DNA from: Streptomyces sp. SCSIO 30461
GTDB taxonomy: Bacteria > Actinomycetota > Actinomycetes > Streptomycetales > Streptomycetaceae
Direction of reading: 5' to 3'
DNA: 64,000 bases
NCBI RefSeq assembly: GCF_037023745.1
Contig: NZ_CP146101.1
Span: 5,200,001 to 5,264,000, forward strand
The notes beneath the pieces are model-generated. The model did no database searches, was not told where the DNA came from, and saw nothing but the letters and a program-made list of their open reading frames with translations. The translations under genes were made by a program, and so were the position numbers. Below are positions 43,720 through 52,976 of the stretch, one piece after another. How positions within the stretch are numbered: the first letter of the stretch is position 1; the number at the start of each line of letters is the position of its first letter.

Positions 43720-45330
43720 ATGACCACCCTGCAGAGCGTCCCCGCCCCGGGGACGCACCCGGCCTCCGGTTCACTGCCGAGCCGTGCCGAGACCCGGGAA
43801 CAGCTTGCCAAGGCGACGTACGACCTCCTGGTGATCGGCGGCGGCATCCTGGGCATCTCCACCGCCTGGCATGCCGCGCAGGCCGGGCTGCGGGTGGCCC
43901 TGGTGGACGCCGGCGACTTCGCCGGCGCCACCTCGTCCGCCTCCTCCAAACTGCTCCACGGCGGTCTGCGCTACCTCCAGACCGGCGCGGTCAAGCTGGT
44001 GGCGGAGAACCACTTCGAACGCCGTGCGGTCTCCCGTCAGGTGGCCCCCCACCTGGCGAACCCGCTGACCTTCTACCTTCCGGTCTACAAGGGCGGACCG
44101 CACGGCGCAGCGAAGCTGGGCGCGGGCGTCTTCGCCTACTCGGCGCTCTCCGCGTTCGGCGACGGCGTGGGGCATGTGATCTCTCCCGCGAAGGCGCAGC
44201 GCGATGTGCCCGAGCTGCGCACGGAGAACCTGAAGGCTGTGGCCGTCTACGGCGACGACCAGATGAACGACTCGCGGATGGCACTGATGACGGTCCGCGC
44301 GGCGGCCCAGTCCGGCGCGGTCGTGCTCAACCACGCCGAGGTCACCGGTCTGCGCTTCACCCAGGGCCGGGTCACAGGCGCCGAGCTCAGGGACCGGACC
44401 GACGGCACCGAGTTCGGCGTCGACGCCCGGCTGGTTCTCAACGCGACCGGTCCGTGGGTGGACCATCTGCGCAGGATGGAGGACCCGAAAGCCGCACCCT
44501 CCATTCGTCTCTCCAAGGGCGCCCACCTGGTGCTCAAGCGGACCGCCCCGTGGAAGGCCGCACTGGCCACCCCGATCGACAAGTACCGCATCACCTTCGC
44601 CCTGCCCTGGGAGGACATGCTGCTGCTCGGTACCACCGACGAGGAGTACGAGGGCGACCCCGCCGATGTCTCGGTCGACGAGAAGGACACCACCCAGATC
44701 CTGGACGAGGCGGCCTTCTCCATCCGGGACCAGCAGCTGTCCCGCGATCTCATCACCTACTCGTTCGCCGGTCTGCGGGTGCTGCCGGGCGGCCCCGGTG
44801 ACACCTCGCAGGCCAAGCGCGAGACCGTGGTCACCGAGGGCCGCGGCGGGATGCTGTCGGTGGCCGGTGGCAAGTGGACCACCTTCCGCCACATCGGCCG
44901 CACGGTGATGGCCAAGCTGGCCGCGCTCCCCGGCCGACCGCTGGCGGACGACATGGAGCCGCTCTCCCAGCTGCCGAAGAAGCTCCCGCTACCGGGCATA
45001 GCCAATCCTCGCGCGGTGGCGCACCGGCTGCTGGTGGACGGACCGGCGCCCGGTCCCCGGATGGCCGCCGACACCGCCCGGCACCTGGCCACGCACTACG
45101 GGTCGCTGTCGTTCGACATCGCACGCCTGGTGAGCCACTCCCCTGAGCTGGGCGAACGGATCCACCCCGACGCCCCCGAGATCTGGGCGCAGGTCGTCTA
45201 CGCGCGCGACCACGAGTGGGCCGAGACCGCTGACGACGTGCTGCGCCGGCGTACGACCCTGACGATCCGCGGACTGGCCACGGACGACATCCGCACGAAG
45301 GTCCAGAACCTGCTGGAGCGCAGAGCCTGA
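43720..45330 (+). CDS. glpD: Glycerol-3-phosphate dehydrogenase GlpD (FAD)
   Basis: The 536-residue flavoenzyme has the FAD fingerprint DLLVIGGGILGISTAWHAAQAG. Then come SSKLLHGGLRYLQTG (substrate/FAD contacts), LSKGAHLVLKR and LLGTTDEEYEGDP, and the C-terminal domain typical of bacterial GlpD. It oxidises glycerol 3-phosphate to dihydroxyacetone phosphate at the membrane and feeds electrons to the quinone pool. The ATG follows glpK by 16 bases, with GAGGAG before it. A very strong terminator closes the operon. Confidence 0.97.
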   Translation: MTTLQSVPAPGTHPASGSLPSRAETREQLAKATYDLLVIGGGILGISTAWHAAQAGLRVALVDAGDFAGATSSASSKLLHGGLRYLQTGAVKLVAENHFERRAVSRQVAPHLANPLTFYLPVYKGGPHGAAKLGAGVFAYSALSAFGDGVGHVISPAKAQRDVPELRTENLKAVAVYGDDQMNDSRMALMTVRAAAQSGAVVLNHAEVTGLRFTQGRVTGAELRDRTDGTEFGVDARLVLNATGPWVDHLRRMEDPKAAPSIRLSKGAHLVLKRTAPWKAALATPIDKYRITFALPWEDMLLLGTTDEEYEGDPADVSVDEKDTTQILDEAAFSIRDQQLSRDLITYSFAGLRVLPGGPGDTSQAKRETVVTEGRGGMLSVAGGKWTTFRHIGRTVMAKLAALPGRPLADDMEPLSQLPKKLPLPGIANPRAVAHRLLVDGPAPGPRMAADTARHLATHYGSLSFDIARLVSHSPELGERIHPDAPEIWAQVVYARDHEWAETADDVLRRRTTLTIRGLATDDIRTKVQNLLERRA

Positions 45331-45357
45331 CCGCGCCTCGAAAGGGATTCCCGCCTC

Positions 45358-45408
45358 GCACAGACGTCGGGGACGACCCGCTTCACGGGTCGTCCCCGAC
45401 GTCTGTGC
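45358..45408 (+). terminator. Terminator of the glp operon (23-bp stem)
   Basis: A 23-bp perfect stem (45358-45380 with 45386-45408) and a 5-base loop CTTCA lie 27 bases after glpD. It is the longest perfect hairpin in the window and probably an RNase III substrate as well. Confidence 0.95.
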
Positions 45409-45572
45409 GCCGCCTGTCCGCCGACTGTGCACACCGGCTACGCGGCTGCCTCAACTGCTCGCCGGAACACTGGGGATCGAAGTTCACCCTGCCGTGCACA
45501 GGGGCTCGGGCGGGCTTCCCCGAAGCCGTAAGGTTGGTCCGTACACAAGGAAGCGTCGGAAGGAGGCACTGG

Positions 45573-46589
45573 GTGATCGAGCTCGAGGGGGTTCCCGAGC
45601 TGATCGACCCGGTCATGGTGGCCGCGTTCGAAGGCTGGAACGACGCCGGCGACGCTGCCTCCACCGCGGTCGCACATCTGGACCGGGAGTGGAAGGGCGA
45701 GGTGTTCGCGGCGCTCGACGCCGAGGACTACTACGACTTCCAGGTCAACCGGCCCACCGTGTGGCTGGACGGCGGAGTGCGGAAGATCGTCTGGCCCACC
45801 ACCCGGCTCTCCGTGGTCCGGGTCGGCGGCGAGAAGCCACGCGATCTGGTGCTGGTGCGCGGGATCGAGCCGTCCATGCGCTGGCGCTCGTTCTGCAACG
45901 AGTTGCTGGGCTTCGCCCATGAACTGGGCGTGGAGATGGTCGTGATCCTGGGCGCACTGCTCGGCGACACCCCGCACACCCGTCCGGTGCCGGTCAGCGG
46001 CGTGACCTCGGACCCCGATCTGGCCAGATCGATGGATCTGGAGGAGACCCGCTACGAGGGTCCGACGGGCATCGTCGGCATCCTCCAGGAAGCCTGCACG
46101 CACGCCGGGGTGCCTGCGGTGTCACTGTGGGCGGCGGTGCCGCACTACGTCTCCCAACCACCCAACCCGAAGGCGACACTGGCGCTGCTCAACCGGCTCG
46201 AGGACCTCATCGACCTACGCATCCCGCTGGGTGAACTCCCTGAGGACGCAAGGGCCTGGCAGCTCGGAGTCGACCAACTCGCCTCCGAGGACAGCGAAGT
46301 GGCGGAATATGTCCAGACGCTGGAGGAAGCGCGGGACACGGCCGAGCTTCCCGAGGCATCCGGGGAAGCGATCGCGCGCGAGTTCGAGCGCTATCTGCGG
46401 CGGCGGGACGGCGGTCCGGGCAGCGGTCAGGGGCAGCAGCCGGGCGGGCATGCGACGGAGAGCGGTGAAGGCGGCCCGTATCTGCGCGACCCGTCCAGCG
46501 GGCGGAACCGCCCGCCCAAGCCGCAGCGACCGGATCCGGAGCAGGGCACCGGGGACGATCCTGATTCGCAGGACTCGTCCGAGGGCTGA
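45573..46589 (+). CDS. parJ: PAC2-family protein (ParJ homologue)
   Basis: The 338-residue protein has the PAC2 fold (proteasome-assembly-chaperone-like): MVAAFEGWNDAGDAASTAV, ELGVEMVVILGALLGDTPHTRPVPV and VSLWAAVPHYVSQPPNPKATLALL. A disordered 60-residue Gly/Pro/Gln tail follows. In S. coelicolor the gene between glpD and mshC is SCO1662, described as ParJ, which controls ParA polymerisation during sporulation. I infer the same role from position and from the family. The GTG start has AAGGAGG. Despite the PAC2 name it is distant from the proteasome genes here. Confidence 0.85.
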   Translation: MIELEGVPELIDPVMVAAFEGWNDAGDAASTAVAHLDREWKGEVFAALDAEDYYDFQVNRPTVWLDGGVRKIVWPTTRLSVVRVGGEKPRDLVLVRGIEPSMRWRSFCNELLGFAHELGVEMVVILGALLGDTPHTRPVPVSGVTSDPDLARSMDLEETRYEGPTGIVGILQEACTHAGVPAVSLWAAVPHYVSQPPNPKATLALLNRLEDLIDLRIPLGELPEDARAWQLGVDQLASEDSEVAEYVQTLEEARDTAELPEASGEAIAREFERYLRRRDGGPGSGQGQQPGGHATESGEGGPYLRDPSSGRNRPPKPQRPDPEQGTGDDPDSQDSSEG

Positions 46590-46618
46590 GCCGGAGCCTC
46601 TGGCAGAAGTCGCGGTGA

Positions 46619-46658
46619 CGAAGGCGGGGCGGTGCCGGTCGGCACCGCCCCGCCTTCG
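46619..46658. terminator. Bidirectional terminator between parJ and mshC
   Basis: An 18-bp perfect stem (46619-46636 with 46641-46658) with a four-base loop sits between the two converging genes. Confidence 0.9.
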
Positions 46659-46849
46659 CTTCCTTCGCTGTACCAGGGCGTGTTGCGAAGGTGGCGCCGT
46701 CCGCCCGGAGGGTGGGGTCCACGGCGTCTGATGCGTGCCATCGCAAGGCGAAGGCTCATTCTCGTACAGAACGTACATGGATGCGTCCGACAACGCAGCG
46801 AGGGTGCAGGCCAGGCGTCGCGGGCCAGGCGGAACTTTCGTGACGCGCT

Positions 46850-48079
46850 TTAAAGGGCGACACCCAACAGGGCATCCACAGCACGCGATACGAGGCCGGG
46901 GGCACCCTCGTCCGTGCCGCCCTGGGCCTGCTGCCGTGCCGCCCAGCGGTCGACGGCTTCGAGAGCGGCCGGAGCATCGAGGTCGTCCGCGAGGGCCTCA
47001 CGGATCTCCTCGACCAGTTCGTCGGCCGACGGCCCGTCGGGCCGCGAGACCGCGGCGCGCCAGCGCGCCAGACGATCCTGGGCGTCCCGCAGCACCTGGT
47101 CGGTCCACTCCCAGTTGGCGCGGTAGTGACGGGACAGCAGCGCCAGTCGGATGGCGGCCGGGTCGACCCCGTCGCGGCGCAGCGAGGAGACGAAGACCAG
47201 GTTGCCCTTGGACTTCGACATCTTCTCGCCGTCCAGCGCCACCATCCCGGCGTGGACATAGGCCTTGGCGAACGGGTACTCACCGGTGAGGACCTGGGCG
47301 TGCGAGGCGCCCATCTCATGGTGCGGGAAGGCCAGATCGGAGCCGCCGCCCTGGACGTCGAAGCCCATGCCGAGGTGGTCGAGGGCGATGGCGACGCACT
47401 CGATGTGCCATCCGGGGCGTCCGCGTCCGAGGCTCGCCCCGTCCCAGCTGGGCTCGCCGTCGCGAGCCGCCATCCAGAGCATGGGGTCGAGCGGGTTCTT
47501 CTTGCCAGGGCGCTCGGGGTCTCCGCCCCGCTCGGCCGACAGGGCTCGCATCACGTCGGCGTCGTAGCGTGAGACCTCGCCGAAGTGCGGGTCGGCCTCC
47601 ACCGAGAAGTAGATGTCACCGTCCAGTTCGTACGCGGCACCCGCGTCGCGCAGCCGCTCCACCAGCGGCACGATTCCGGGTATCGCCTCGACGGCGCCGA
47701 TGTAGTGCTCGGGGGGGAGCATCCGGAGCGCGGTCATGTCCTCCCGGAACAGCGAGGTCTCGCGCTCGGCGAGCGCCACCCAGTCCTCGTCGTCCCGCTG
47801 GGCGCGTTCGAGCAGGGGATCGTCGATGTCGGTGACGTTCTGGACGTAGTGGACCTGCCGCTTGGTGTCGAGCCACACGCGCTGCACGAGGTCGAACGCG
47901 TTGTAGGTCGCCGCGTGACCCAGGTGGGTCGCATCGTACGGGGTGATTCCGCAGACGTAGATACGGGCGACGGGACCGGGGTCAAGGGTCACGAGACCAT
48001 CGGTCGACGTGTCGTGGATCCGGAGGTCGCGGCCCTTGCCGGGCAGGGCGGGGACCTCGGAAGCGGGCCAGGCATGCAT
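46850..48079 (-). CDS. mshC: Mycothiol ligase MshC
   Basis: The 409-residue enzyme joins cysteine to glucosaminyl-inositol in mycothiol synthesis. It resembles cysteinyl-tRNA synthetase but carries the MshC-specific [16 protein letters not shown] (zinc Cys43; HLGH at 52-55) and KMSKSKG for ATP. It lacks the anticodon-binding domain. It converges on parJ. The three genes upstream on the same strand form the usual actinobacterial mshC neighbourhood. The formaldehyde dehydrogenase at 62562 uses the product thiol. Confidence 0.97.
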   Translation of the reverse strand: MHAWPASEVPALPGKGRDLRIHDTSTDGLVTLDPGPVARIYVCGITPYDATHLGHAATYNAFDLVQRVWLDTKRQVHYVQNVTDIDDPLLERAQRDDEDWVALAERETSLFREDMTALRMLPPEHYIGAVEAIPGIVPLVERLRDAGAAYELDGDIYFSVEADPHFGEVSRYDADVMRALSAERGGDPERPGKKNPLDPMLWMAARDGEPSWDGASLGRGRPGWHIECVAIALDHLGMGFDVQGGGSDLAFPHHEMGASHAQVLTGEYPFAKAYVHAGMVALDGEKMSKSKGNLVFVSSLRRDGVDPAAIRLALLSRHYRANWEWTDQVLRDAQDRLARWRAAVSRPDGPSADELVEEIREALADDLDAPAALEAVDRWAARQQAQGGTDEGAPGLVSRAVDALLGVAL

Positions 48080-48228
48080 GCCATGAGCCTAACCGGATGC
48101 GGCTTCCGGATACGAACCGGATATCCGCTCTTGGCTGGTTGGGCCCTCTTGCGCGGGCCGATGAGCTGGCGGTATGGCGCCGGGTGCGAAGGAGGTTCCG
48201 AAGAGGCCATACCGGTGGTGCGGCCGCC

Positions 48229-49053
48229 TTACACAGGGGGCCAGGGGATCGCGGGCCAGCTCCCCGACGGCTCCGGGTGGCGGCCGTCGACCAGCAGGGC
48301 GGCCACCCGGGCCCGGACAGCCGCCACCTCGTCGGCCGTGAGCAGCCTCGCCAGCCGGTCCGCGAGACCGGGACCGCCGTCGCCGAGGGCCGCGGCCAGC
48401 GCCCCCAGCACGTCCCTGGCCTCCGCCGTCAGCGGCTCGCCCGCCCAGCCCCACAGCAGGGTGCGGAGCTTGTCCTCCACGTTGAAGGTGACACCGTGGT
48501 CGATCGCGTACAGCCGGCCGTCCGGTGCCGGCAGCAGGTGACCGCCCTTGCGGTCACCGTTGTTGATCACCGCGTCGAGCACGGCGAGCCGCCGCAGCCG
48601 GGGGTCGTCCGCGTGCACGAGCAGCGCGGTACGGCCCTCCCCGACATCGGCGAGGCCGACGGACTTCCAGCCGTCGTCCGGCTCGTCCCCGCCGACCAGG
48701 GCGAGCAGCCCGTCGGCCGACGGGTCCGCCTCGATCCAGAGCTGGACCATGCCCTCGCCGTAGGGACCGTCCCGCAGCACGGTCGGCGGCACCAACCCCC
48801 AGCCGGTGGCCTCGGAGATCTCGTACGCCGCGACCTCCCGCTGAGCGAGCGTCCCATCGGGGAAGTCCCATAGGGGCCGCTCACCGGCGACCGGCTTGTA
48901 GACGCAGGACGCCTCTTCGCCGTCGTGGGCGACCGAGCAGAACAGCACCGCGTTGGACGCCTCGCGAACCCGTCCCCGCACGGTCAGCTCGCCCTTGGAG
49001 AGCAGGTCGAGGACGGTCACGCTCCGCGACGATATCCGTTCTGGCGCGGACAT
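48229..49053 (-). CDS. SCO1664-family conserved protein
   Basis: The 274-residue protein belongs to an actinobacterial signature family named after SCO1664, with a phosphatidylinositol-kinase-like fold. Visible landmarks are SNAVLFCSVAHDGEEASCVYKPVAGERPLWDF cut in parts: VYKPVAGERPLWDF, VINNGDRKGGHLLP (catalytic-loop-like NNGDRKGGH) and AIDHGVTFN (metal DHG). This suggests an ATP-binding kinase-like core, but activity is unproven. Its ATG at 49053 lies inside the upstream DUF3090 gene, a 37-base overlap that implies coupling. Confidence 0.88.
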   Translation of the reverse strand: MSAPERISSRSVTVLDLLSKGELTVRGRVREASNAVLFCSVAHDGEEASCVYKPVAGERPLWDFPDGTLAQREVAAYEISEATGWGLVPPTVLRDGPYGEGMVQLWIEADPSADGLLALVGGDEPDDGWKSVGLADVGEGRTALLVHADDPRLRRLAVLDAVINNGDRKGGHLLPAPDGRLYAIDHGVTFNVEDKLRTLLWGWAGEPLTAEARDVLGALAAALGDGGPGLADRLARLLTADEVAAVRARVAALLVDGRHPEPSGSWPAIPWPPV

Positions 49054-49607
49054 ACGTGTCCTTCCGGGTCGAGCGGCAGGCTGCACAGGGGGCACGGAGG
49101 CCGCCCCGCGTTCACGACGTCCAGAGCGCGCTTCGCGAAGGCCCTCGCCTGCGCACCCGTCAGCCGGACGCGCAGCATCGGCGGTCCGTTCTCCTCATCC
49201 TGCAGCAGCCGTTCCTCGGCCTCGGCGAGGTCCTCCTCGGAGTCCGCGTCGAGCTCCACCAGCGCCTGCGCCTCGACGATCATGCGCTCTTCCTCGCCGT
49301 CCCAGGCCAGCGCCATCGTGCCGACCCTGAACTCCTCCTCCACCGGCGAGTCGAGCGGAGCCGTGTCGGCGACGTCCGTGGGAGCCATGGCCGGCACCGG
49401 GGCGTTGCCGCCGGTGCGGCGCACTACCTCGTCGAGGAGTTCGTCGATCCGCTCGGCGAGTGCCGCGACCTGAGTCTTCTCCAGGGCGACACTGGTGGTG
49501 CGACCGGCCGCCGTCGCCTGGAGGAAGAAGGACCGGCGCCCAGGCAGCCCGACCGTGCCGGCCACGAAACGGTCCGGCGGGTCGTAGAGGAATACCTGAC
49601 GGGGCAC
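49017..49607 (-). CDS. DUF3090 protein with C-terminal zinc knuckle
   Basis: The 196-residue protein starts MPRQVFLYDPPDRFVAGTVG, the DUF3090 opening. It ends with CPLCSLPLDPEGHVC, a Cys-Cys-His-Cys zinc-binding knuckle. It is found next to the SCO1664-family and phosphatase genes across actinobacteria; function is unknown. The GTG start has GGGAGAC upstream. The stop overlaps the start of the SCO1664-family gene, so the proteins are probably made in equal amounts and may form a complex. Confidence 0.9.
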   Translation of the reverse strand: MPRQVFLYDPPDRFVAGTVGLPGRRSFFLQATAAGRTTSVALEKTQVAALAERIDELLDEVVRRTGGNAPVPAMAPTDVADTAPLDSPVEEEFRVGTMALAWDGEEERMIVEAQALVELDADSEEDLAEAEERLLQDEENGPPMLRVRLTGAQARAFAKRALDVVNAGRPPCPLCSLPLDPEGHVCPRQNGYRRGA

Positions 49608-49668
49608 GTCCTGTCTCCCTTGAAGAATCAGCGGGCTTGCGGCCCGTCCACCCTACTGCGCCGACCGA

Positions 49669-50364
49669 TCACTGTGCGCCAGCACCGCCCCCGACCACCG
49701 CGGCTCCGTCCCGCCCCTCCTCCGGGCGCTTCGCGGGTGCCAGCGAGCCGAAGTCCCCTGTGTCGCCCAGCCGGAGCAGGAAGGGACGGGTGCGTGTGTA
49801 GCGGATTGCTGTCACGGAGCACGGTTCGACGTGGATCCGCTGGAAGAGGTCTAGGTGCATACCGAGCGCGTCCGCCACGACGGATTTGATGATGTCGCCG
49901 TGCGAGCACATCAGATAGACGGCCTGCTCGCCGTGCTCACTCGCCAGACGCGCGTTCCAGTCGTGCACGGCGTCCACGGCGCGCGCCTGCATGGCGCGCA
50001 TCGACTCACCGCCCGGGAAGGTCGCCGCGGACGGGTGCCGCTGGACGACCTCCATCAGGGGTTCGTCGGCGAGCTCGGCCAGCTTGCGGCCCGACCAGTC
50101 GCCGTAGTGGCACTCGCCGATCCGCTCGTCGGTGTGCAGTGGCAGGCCGGGCCGCGCGTCCAGCAACGGCTGCAGGGTCTCGAGACAGCGCTGGAGCGGG
50201 CTGGTGACCACGGCGGCGAGATCCACGGAGGCGAGCCGCTCGGGCAGCGCCGCCGCCTGGCGCCCGCCCCTCTCGTCCAGGCCCACTCCGGGTGTCCAGC
50301 CGGCAAGGACCGCCGCGGTGTTGGCGGTGGAGCGTCCGTGGCGTACGAGGATCAGCGTGGCCAT
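49669..50364 (-). CDS. Histidine phosphatase (MSMEG_4193 family)
   Basis: The 231-residue protein is a two-step histidine phosphatase with LILVRHGRSTAN (phospho-acceptor His), SPLQRCLETLQPLL, and the second catalytic His in VYLMCSHGDIIKSVV. It belongs to a family that co-occurs with DUF3090 and SCO1664-type proteins in actinobacteria. It is first in the three-gene module (61 bases before DUF3090). The substrate is not known. The ATG at 50364 is preceded by a weak ribosome binding site (AGGC). Confidence 0.92.
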   Translation of the reverse strand: MATLILVRHGRSTANTAAVLAGWTPGVGLDERGGRQAAALPERLASVDLAAVVTSPLQRCLETLQPLLDARPGLPLHTDERIGECHYGDWSGRKLAELADEPLMEVVQRHPSAATFPGGESMRAMQARAVDAVHDWNARLASEHGEQAVYLMCSHGDIIKSVVADALGMHLDLFQRIHVEPCSVTAIRYTRTRPFLLRLGDTGDFGSLAPAKRPEEGRDGAAVVGGGAGAQ

Positions 50365-50410
50365 GCGGGCCAGCCTAGAGCCTTCGCCTGCGGGCGGGGG
50401 ACTGAGCCTT

Positions 50411-50767
50411 AGGGCTGTCCCGTAGTCCCCGGCGGGCGCGCGACGACAGCTACGGCACTCCCCCTGGCTTCGCCGGGAGGTGCCCCCCACGCTGCGTTGT
50501 CGAATCACCCGAATACACCCGGTATGAGGGCGACCCTCCGCCTTGCGTTGCGTCCCCTCGGCCCCAGGGGCCGGGGGAGACCCATACACCTCGGCCCCAG
50601 GGGCCGGGGGAGACCCCATACACCTCGGCCCCAGGGGCCGGGGGAGACCCATACACCTCGGCCCCAGGGGCCGGGGGAGACCCCATACACCTCGGCCCCA
50701 AGGGCCGGGGGAGACCCCGTACACCTGACGCCGCGCTCTGATCCACCGCGGATCACGGGACAGCCCT
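50411..50767. mobile_element. MITE-like element with 13-bp terminal inverted repeats
   Basis: AGGGCTGTCCCGT at 50411-50423 is repeated inverted, without mismatch, as ACGGGACAGCCCT at 50755-50767. The 357 bases between hold no gene. They contain an internal hairpin (GGCACTCCC...GGGAGGTGCC) near 50452-50485 and a five-copy minisatellite. The layout is that of a miniature inverted-repeat element needing a transposase in trans. I recall similar sequence scattered in Streptomyces genomes. Target-site duplication is not evident. Confidence 0.7.
50557..50727. repeat. Tandem 33/34-bp minisatellite (five copies)
   Basis: Units beginning CTCGGCCCC start at 50557, 50590, 50624, 50657 and 50691, so periods alternate 33 and 34 bases and a 67-base double unit is duplicated. 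Each unit contains the palindromic GGCCCCAGGGGCC. The last copy has one change (AAGGGCC). There are no unique spacers, so this is not a CRISPR array. Confidence 0.9.
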
Positions 50768-50890
50768 TTGGGTCCGGGGGCGACGAGCGAGAGCGGGGGT
50801 CGGGAGCGGCCGTGCGGGCGCTGCCGGGGCGAGTGGACCATCGTCAGGCCCGAGCCTGTGCGGGTGCGGACCGGGCTCGGTCGCGGAAGA

Positions 50891-51883
50891 ATGCGCGCCG
50901 TGATCGTGGATTGCGCCATCTACCGGGAGGGCCACCGCTCCAAGGGGCCCGACGATCTTTCCGATGCACTCGCAGAGGCCCGCGCGAGCGGGGACGCGTT
51001 CTTGTGGATCGGTCTCCACGAGCCCACGAAACCGGAGTTCGACCGAGTCACGAGCGAATTCGGGCTGCACGCGCTGGCCGTGGAGGACGCGCTCAGCGCG
51101 CATCAGCGGCCCAAACTGGAGGTGTACGACGATTCGCTGTTCGTGGTGCTCAAGCCGCTGAAGTACGACGCGGAGACCGACGCCGTATCCGCCGATGAGG
51201 TGATGGTCTTCATCGGGGACTCCTTCGTGGTCACGGTGCGGCACGGGGACAGCACACCGCTCCACTCCGTGCGCCTACGTCTGGAAGCCGCTCCCGAAGT
51301 GCTCAGGCACGGTCCGACCGCCGTTCTCTACGCCGTTTGCGATGCGATCGTGGACCACTACATCGACGTGGCGAGCGAACTGCAGATCGACATGGAGGGG
51401 CTGGAGGCGGAGGTCTTCGCACCCGAAGGGGGCGCGTCCCGGAACACCGCGGCGAAGATCTACACCTTCAAGCGGCAGGTGCTGGAGTTCCGCCGGGCGA
51501 CGGTGCCTCTGACGGCACCGGTGGAGCGGCTGACGAACGCGGCGGTCCCGTTCGTCCACGAGGACTCCCAACCGTTCTTCCGCGATGTGAGCGACCATCT
51601 GCTGCGGGTGAACGAACAGGTGGAGGCGCTTGATCGGCTTCTCTCGGACATCCTGGCCGCGCATCTCGCGCAGATGGGCGTGCGGCAGAACGACGACGTA
51701 CGGAAGATCTCCGCCTGGGCGGCGATGGTGGCGGTTCCGACGATGGTCGCGGGGATCTACGGGATGAACTTCGAGCACATCCCCGAGCTGACCTGGACCT
51801 GGGGATATCCGGCGGTGCTGCTGCTGATGGCCGCGGTGGTGTACGGGTTGTACCGGCTGTTCAAGCGCCGCGGCTGGCTGTGA
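50891..51883 (+). CDS. corA: CorA-family magnesium/cobalt transporter
   Basis: The 330-residue protein has a long cytoplasmic domain and two C-terminal membrane helices (ISAWAAMVAVPTMVAGIYGMNF and YPAVLLLMAAVVYGLYRLF). Between them is the GMN selectivity motif, here YGMNFEHIPEL. It forms pentamers that admit Mg2+ and related ions. I start at the ATG at 50891; a GTG nine bases later is better spaced from GGAAGA and may be the true start. A MITE-like element sits directly upstream and may hold its promoter. Confidence 0.93.
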   Translation: MRAVIVDCAIYREGHRSKGPDDLSDALAEARASGDAFLWIGLHEPTKPEFDRVTSEFGLHALAVEDALSAHQRPKLEVYDDSLFVVLKPLKYDAETDAVSADEVMVFIGDSFVVTVRHGDSTPLHSVRLRLEAAPEVLRHGPTAVLYAVCDAIVDHYIDVASELQIDMEGLEAEVFAPEGGASRNTAAKIYTFKRQVLEFRRATVPLTAPVERLTNAAVPFVHEDSQPFFRDVSDHLLRVNEQVEALDRLLSDILAAHLAQMGVRQNDDVRKISAWAAMVAVPTMVAGIYGMNFEHIPELTWTWGYPAVLLLMAAVVYGLYRLFKRRGWL

Positions 51884-51911
51884 TCAACGGCTGCCGATGC
51901 CCACGCCACCG

Positions 51912-52697
51912 TCAGATGACGGGAGCTGCGGTCGCCGGACCGCCGAGGGCGTTGCGCCGTTCGGGCATTCTCAGGCTCACCATGCGCCGCCAGCCGCCGG
52001 CCCGCTCGTAGGCGTACATCGCGTGGATACCCGCGGCGAGCACGGCAGACTTGGCCTTGGGCCAGCGCAGCAGTCTCCCCATATGGGACATCACGGCGAG
52101 GCTGACGTCCCGGTAGACGGTGATCTCGGTGAGAGCGCACTCCCGCAGCGTGCTCTGGATGACGCGGCCGTGCCCGGCGTAGGCGAGGCGGAGCAGCTCT
52201 TCGTGGCAGTAGGCCAGATGGTTGTCCTCGTCGTTGCAGATCTGCCGGATCGCCTTGCCGACCTCGGGATGGTCGCCGAAGTACTTCACCAGCATGTCCA
52301 TCTGGTCCGCAGCACGCTGTTCGGTGACCCGGCTGTGGGAGAGGTAGACGATGATGTCCCGCTCGCTGAGGCGCTCGTCCTGGCGCAGCTTGTCGTGGGC
52401 GAGGCCGATCCCATGGCGCTCGAGGAGCATCGTGTAGTCCGTCTCCGGCGGGACGGCGACCGGGTCGAGGCCCCGCTTCTTCAGCAGCCCGTTGAAGATC
52501 CTCCCGTGCTTGTCCTCGTCGGCACCGTGCCGGGTGATCTTCGGGGCGAGCTCGTCCATGGAGGCGGGCACCAGCGCGGCGATCCTGCCGTTCTCCCAGC
52601 CGCCCTGGGTCTCGCCGCTGGCCGCGATCGAGCAGAAGAGCTGGTAGGAGTCATCACTGTCGAGGATTTCCTGGAACAGGCTTCGGGCCGAGAGCAT
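51912..52697 (-). CDS. Ferritin-like diiron protein
   Basis: The 261-residue protein is mostly helical with two ExxH iron ligands: Glu61-His64 in ADEDKH and Glu157-His160 in NDEDNH, with Glu127 a likely third ligand. This matches ferritin-like (rubrerythrin/coenzyme-B-type) four-helix folds that handle O2 or peroxide at a diiron site. No quinone or hydroxylase partner is adjacent. I start at the ATG at 52697, eight bases after GGAGG. It converges on corA. Confidence 0.82.
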   Translation of the reverse strand: MLSARSLFQEILDSDDSYQLFCSIAASGETQGGWENGRIAALVPASMDELAPKITRHGADEDKHGRIFNGLLKKRGLDPVAVPPETDYTMLLERHGIGLAHDKLRQDERLSERDIIVYLSHSRVTEQRAADQMDMLVKYFGDHPEVGKAIRQICNDEDNHLAYCHEELLRLAYAGHGRVIQSTLRECALTEITVYRDVSLAVMSHMGRLLRWPKAKSAVLAAGIHAMYAYERAGGWRRMVSLRMPERRNALGGPATAAPVI

Positions 52698-52908
52698 CAC
52701 TGCCACCTCCAGTCGGACACCCGCAAAGAACGAGTCAAATGCGGCGCGGCCGGTCAGGCAACCGATGGAGCGGAGGACTCAGCCGAAAGAAGGAGCGCGC
52801 GCGAGACGCGAGCGGGGCATCTCGGAGCGCGCGGAACGGCACGCCCGCCCGCGGAGCCTCCCGGTTGTGCCGTGACCCGAGGACCCCGGGCGCGTTAGAC
52901 GGCATGAC

Positions 52909-52947
52909 GGCCGTGGCGGGGATGACCCCCGAGCCCCCACCACGGCC
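52909..52947 (-). terminator. Terminator after the luciferase-like gene
   Basis: GGCCGTGG and CCACGGCC form an 8-bp stem, extended inward by GGGG/CCCC pairing, 29 bases past the oxidoreductase stop. The rest of the 279-base gap to the ferritin-like gene has no feature I can support. Confidence 0.7.
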
Positions 52948-52976
52948 GCAGGTCGTTCACAGGAAGCGGGCCTCGA

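Noticed and set aside
50557..50727. CRISPR array
   Set aside because: The units are contiguous near-identical repeats without unique spacers, and no cas genes are present; the RecB-like nuclease at 29772 stands alone.
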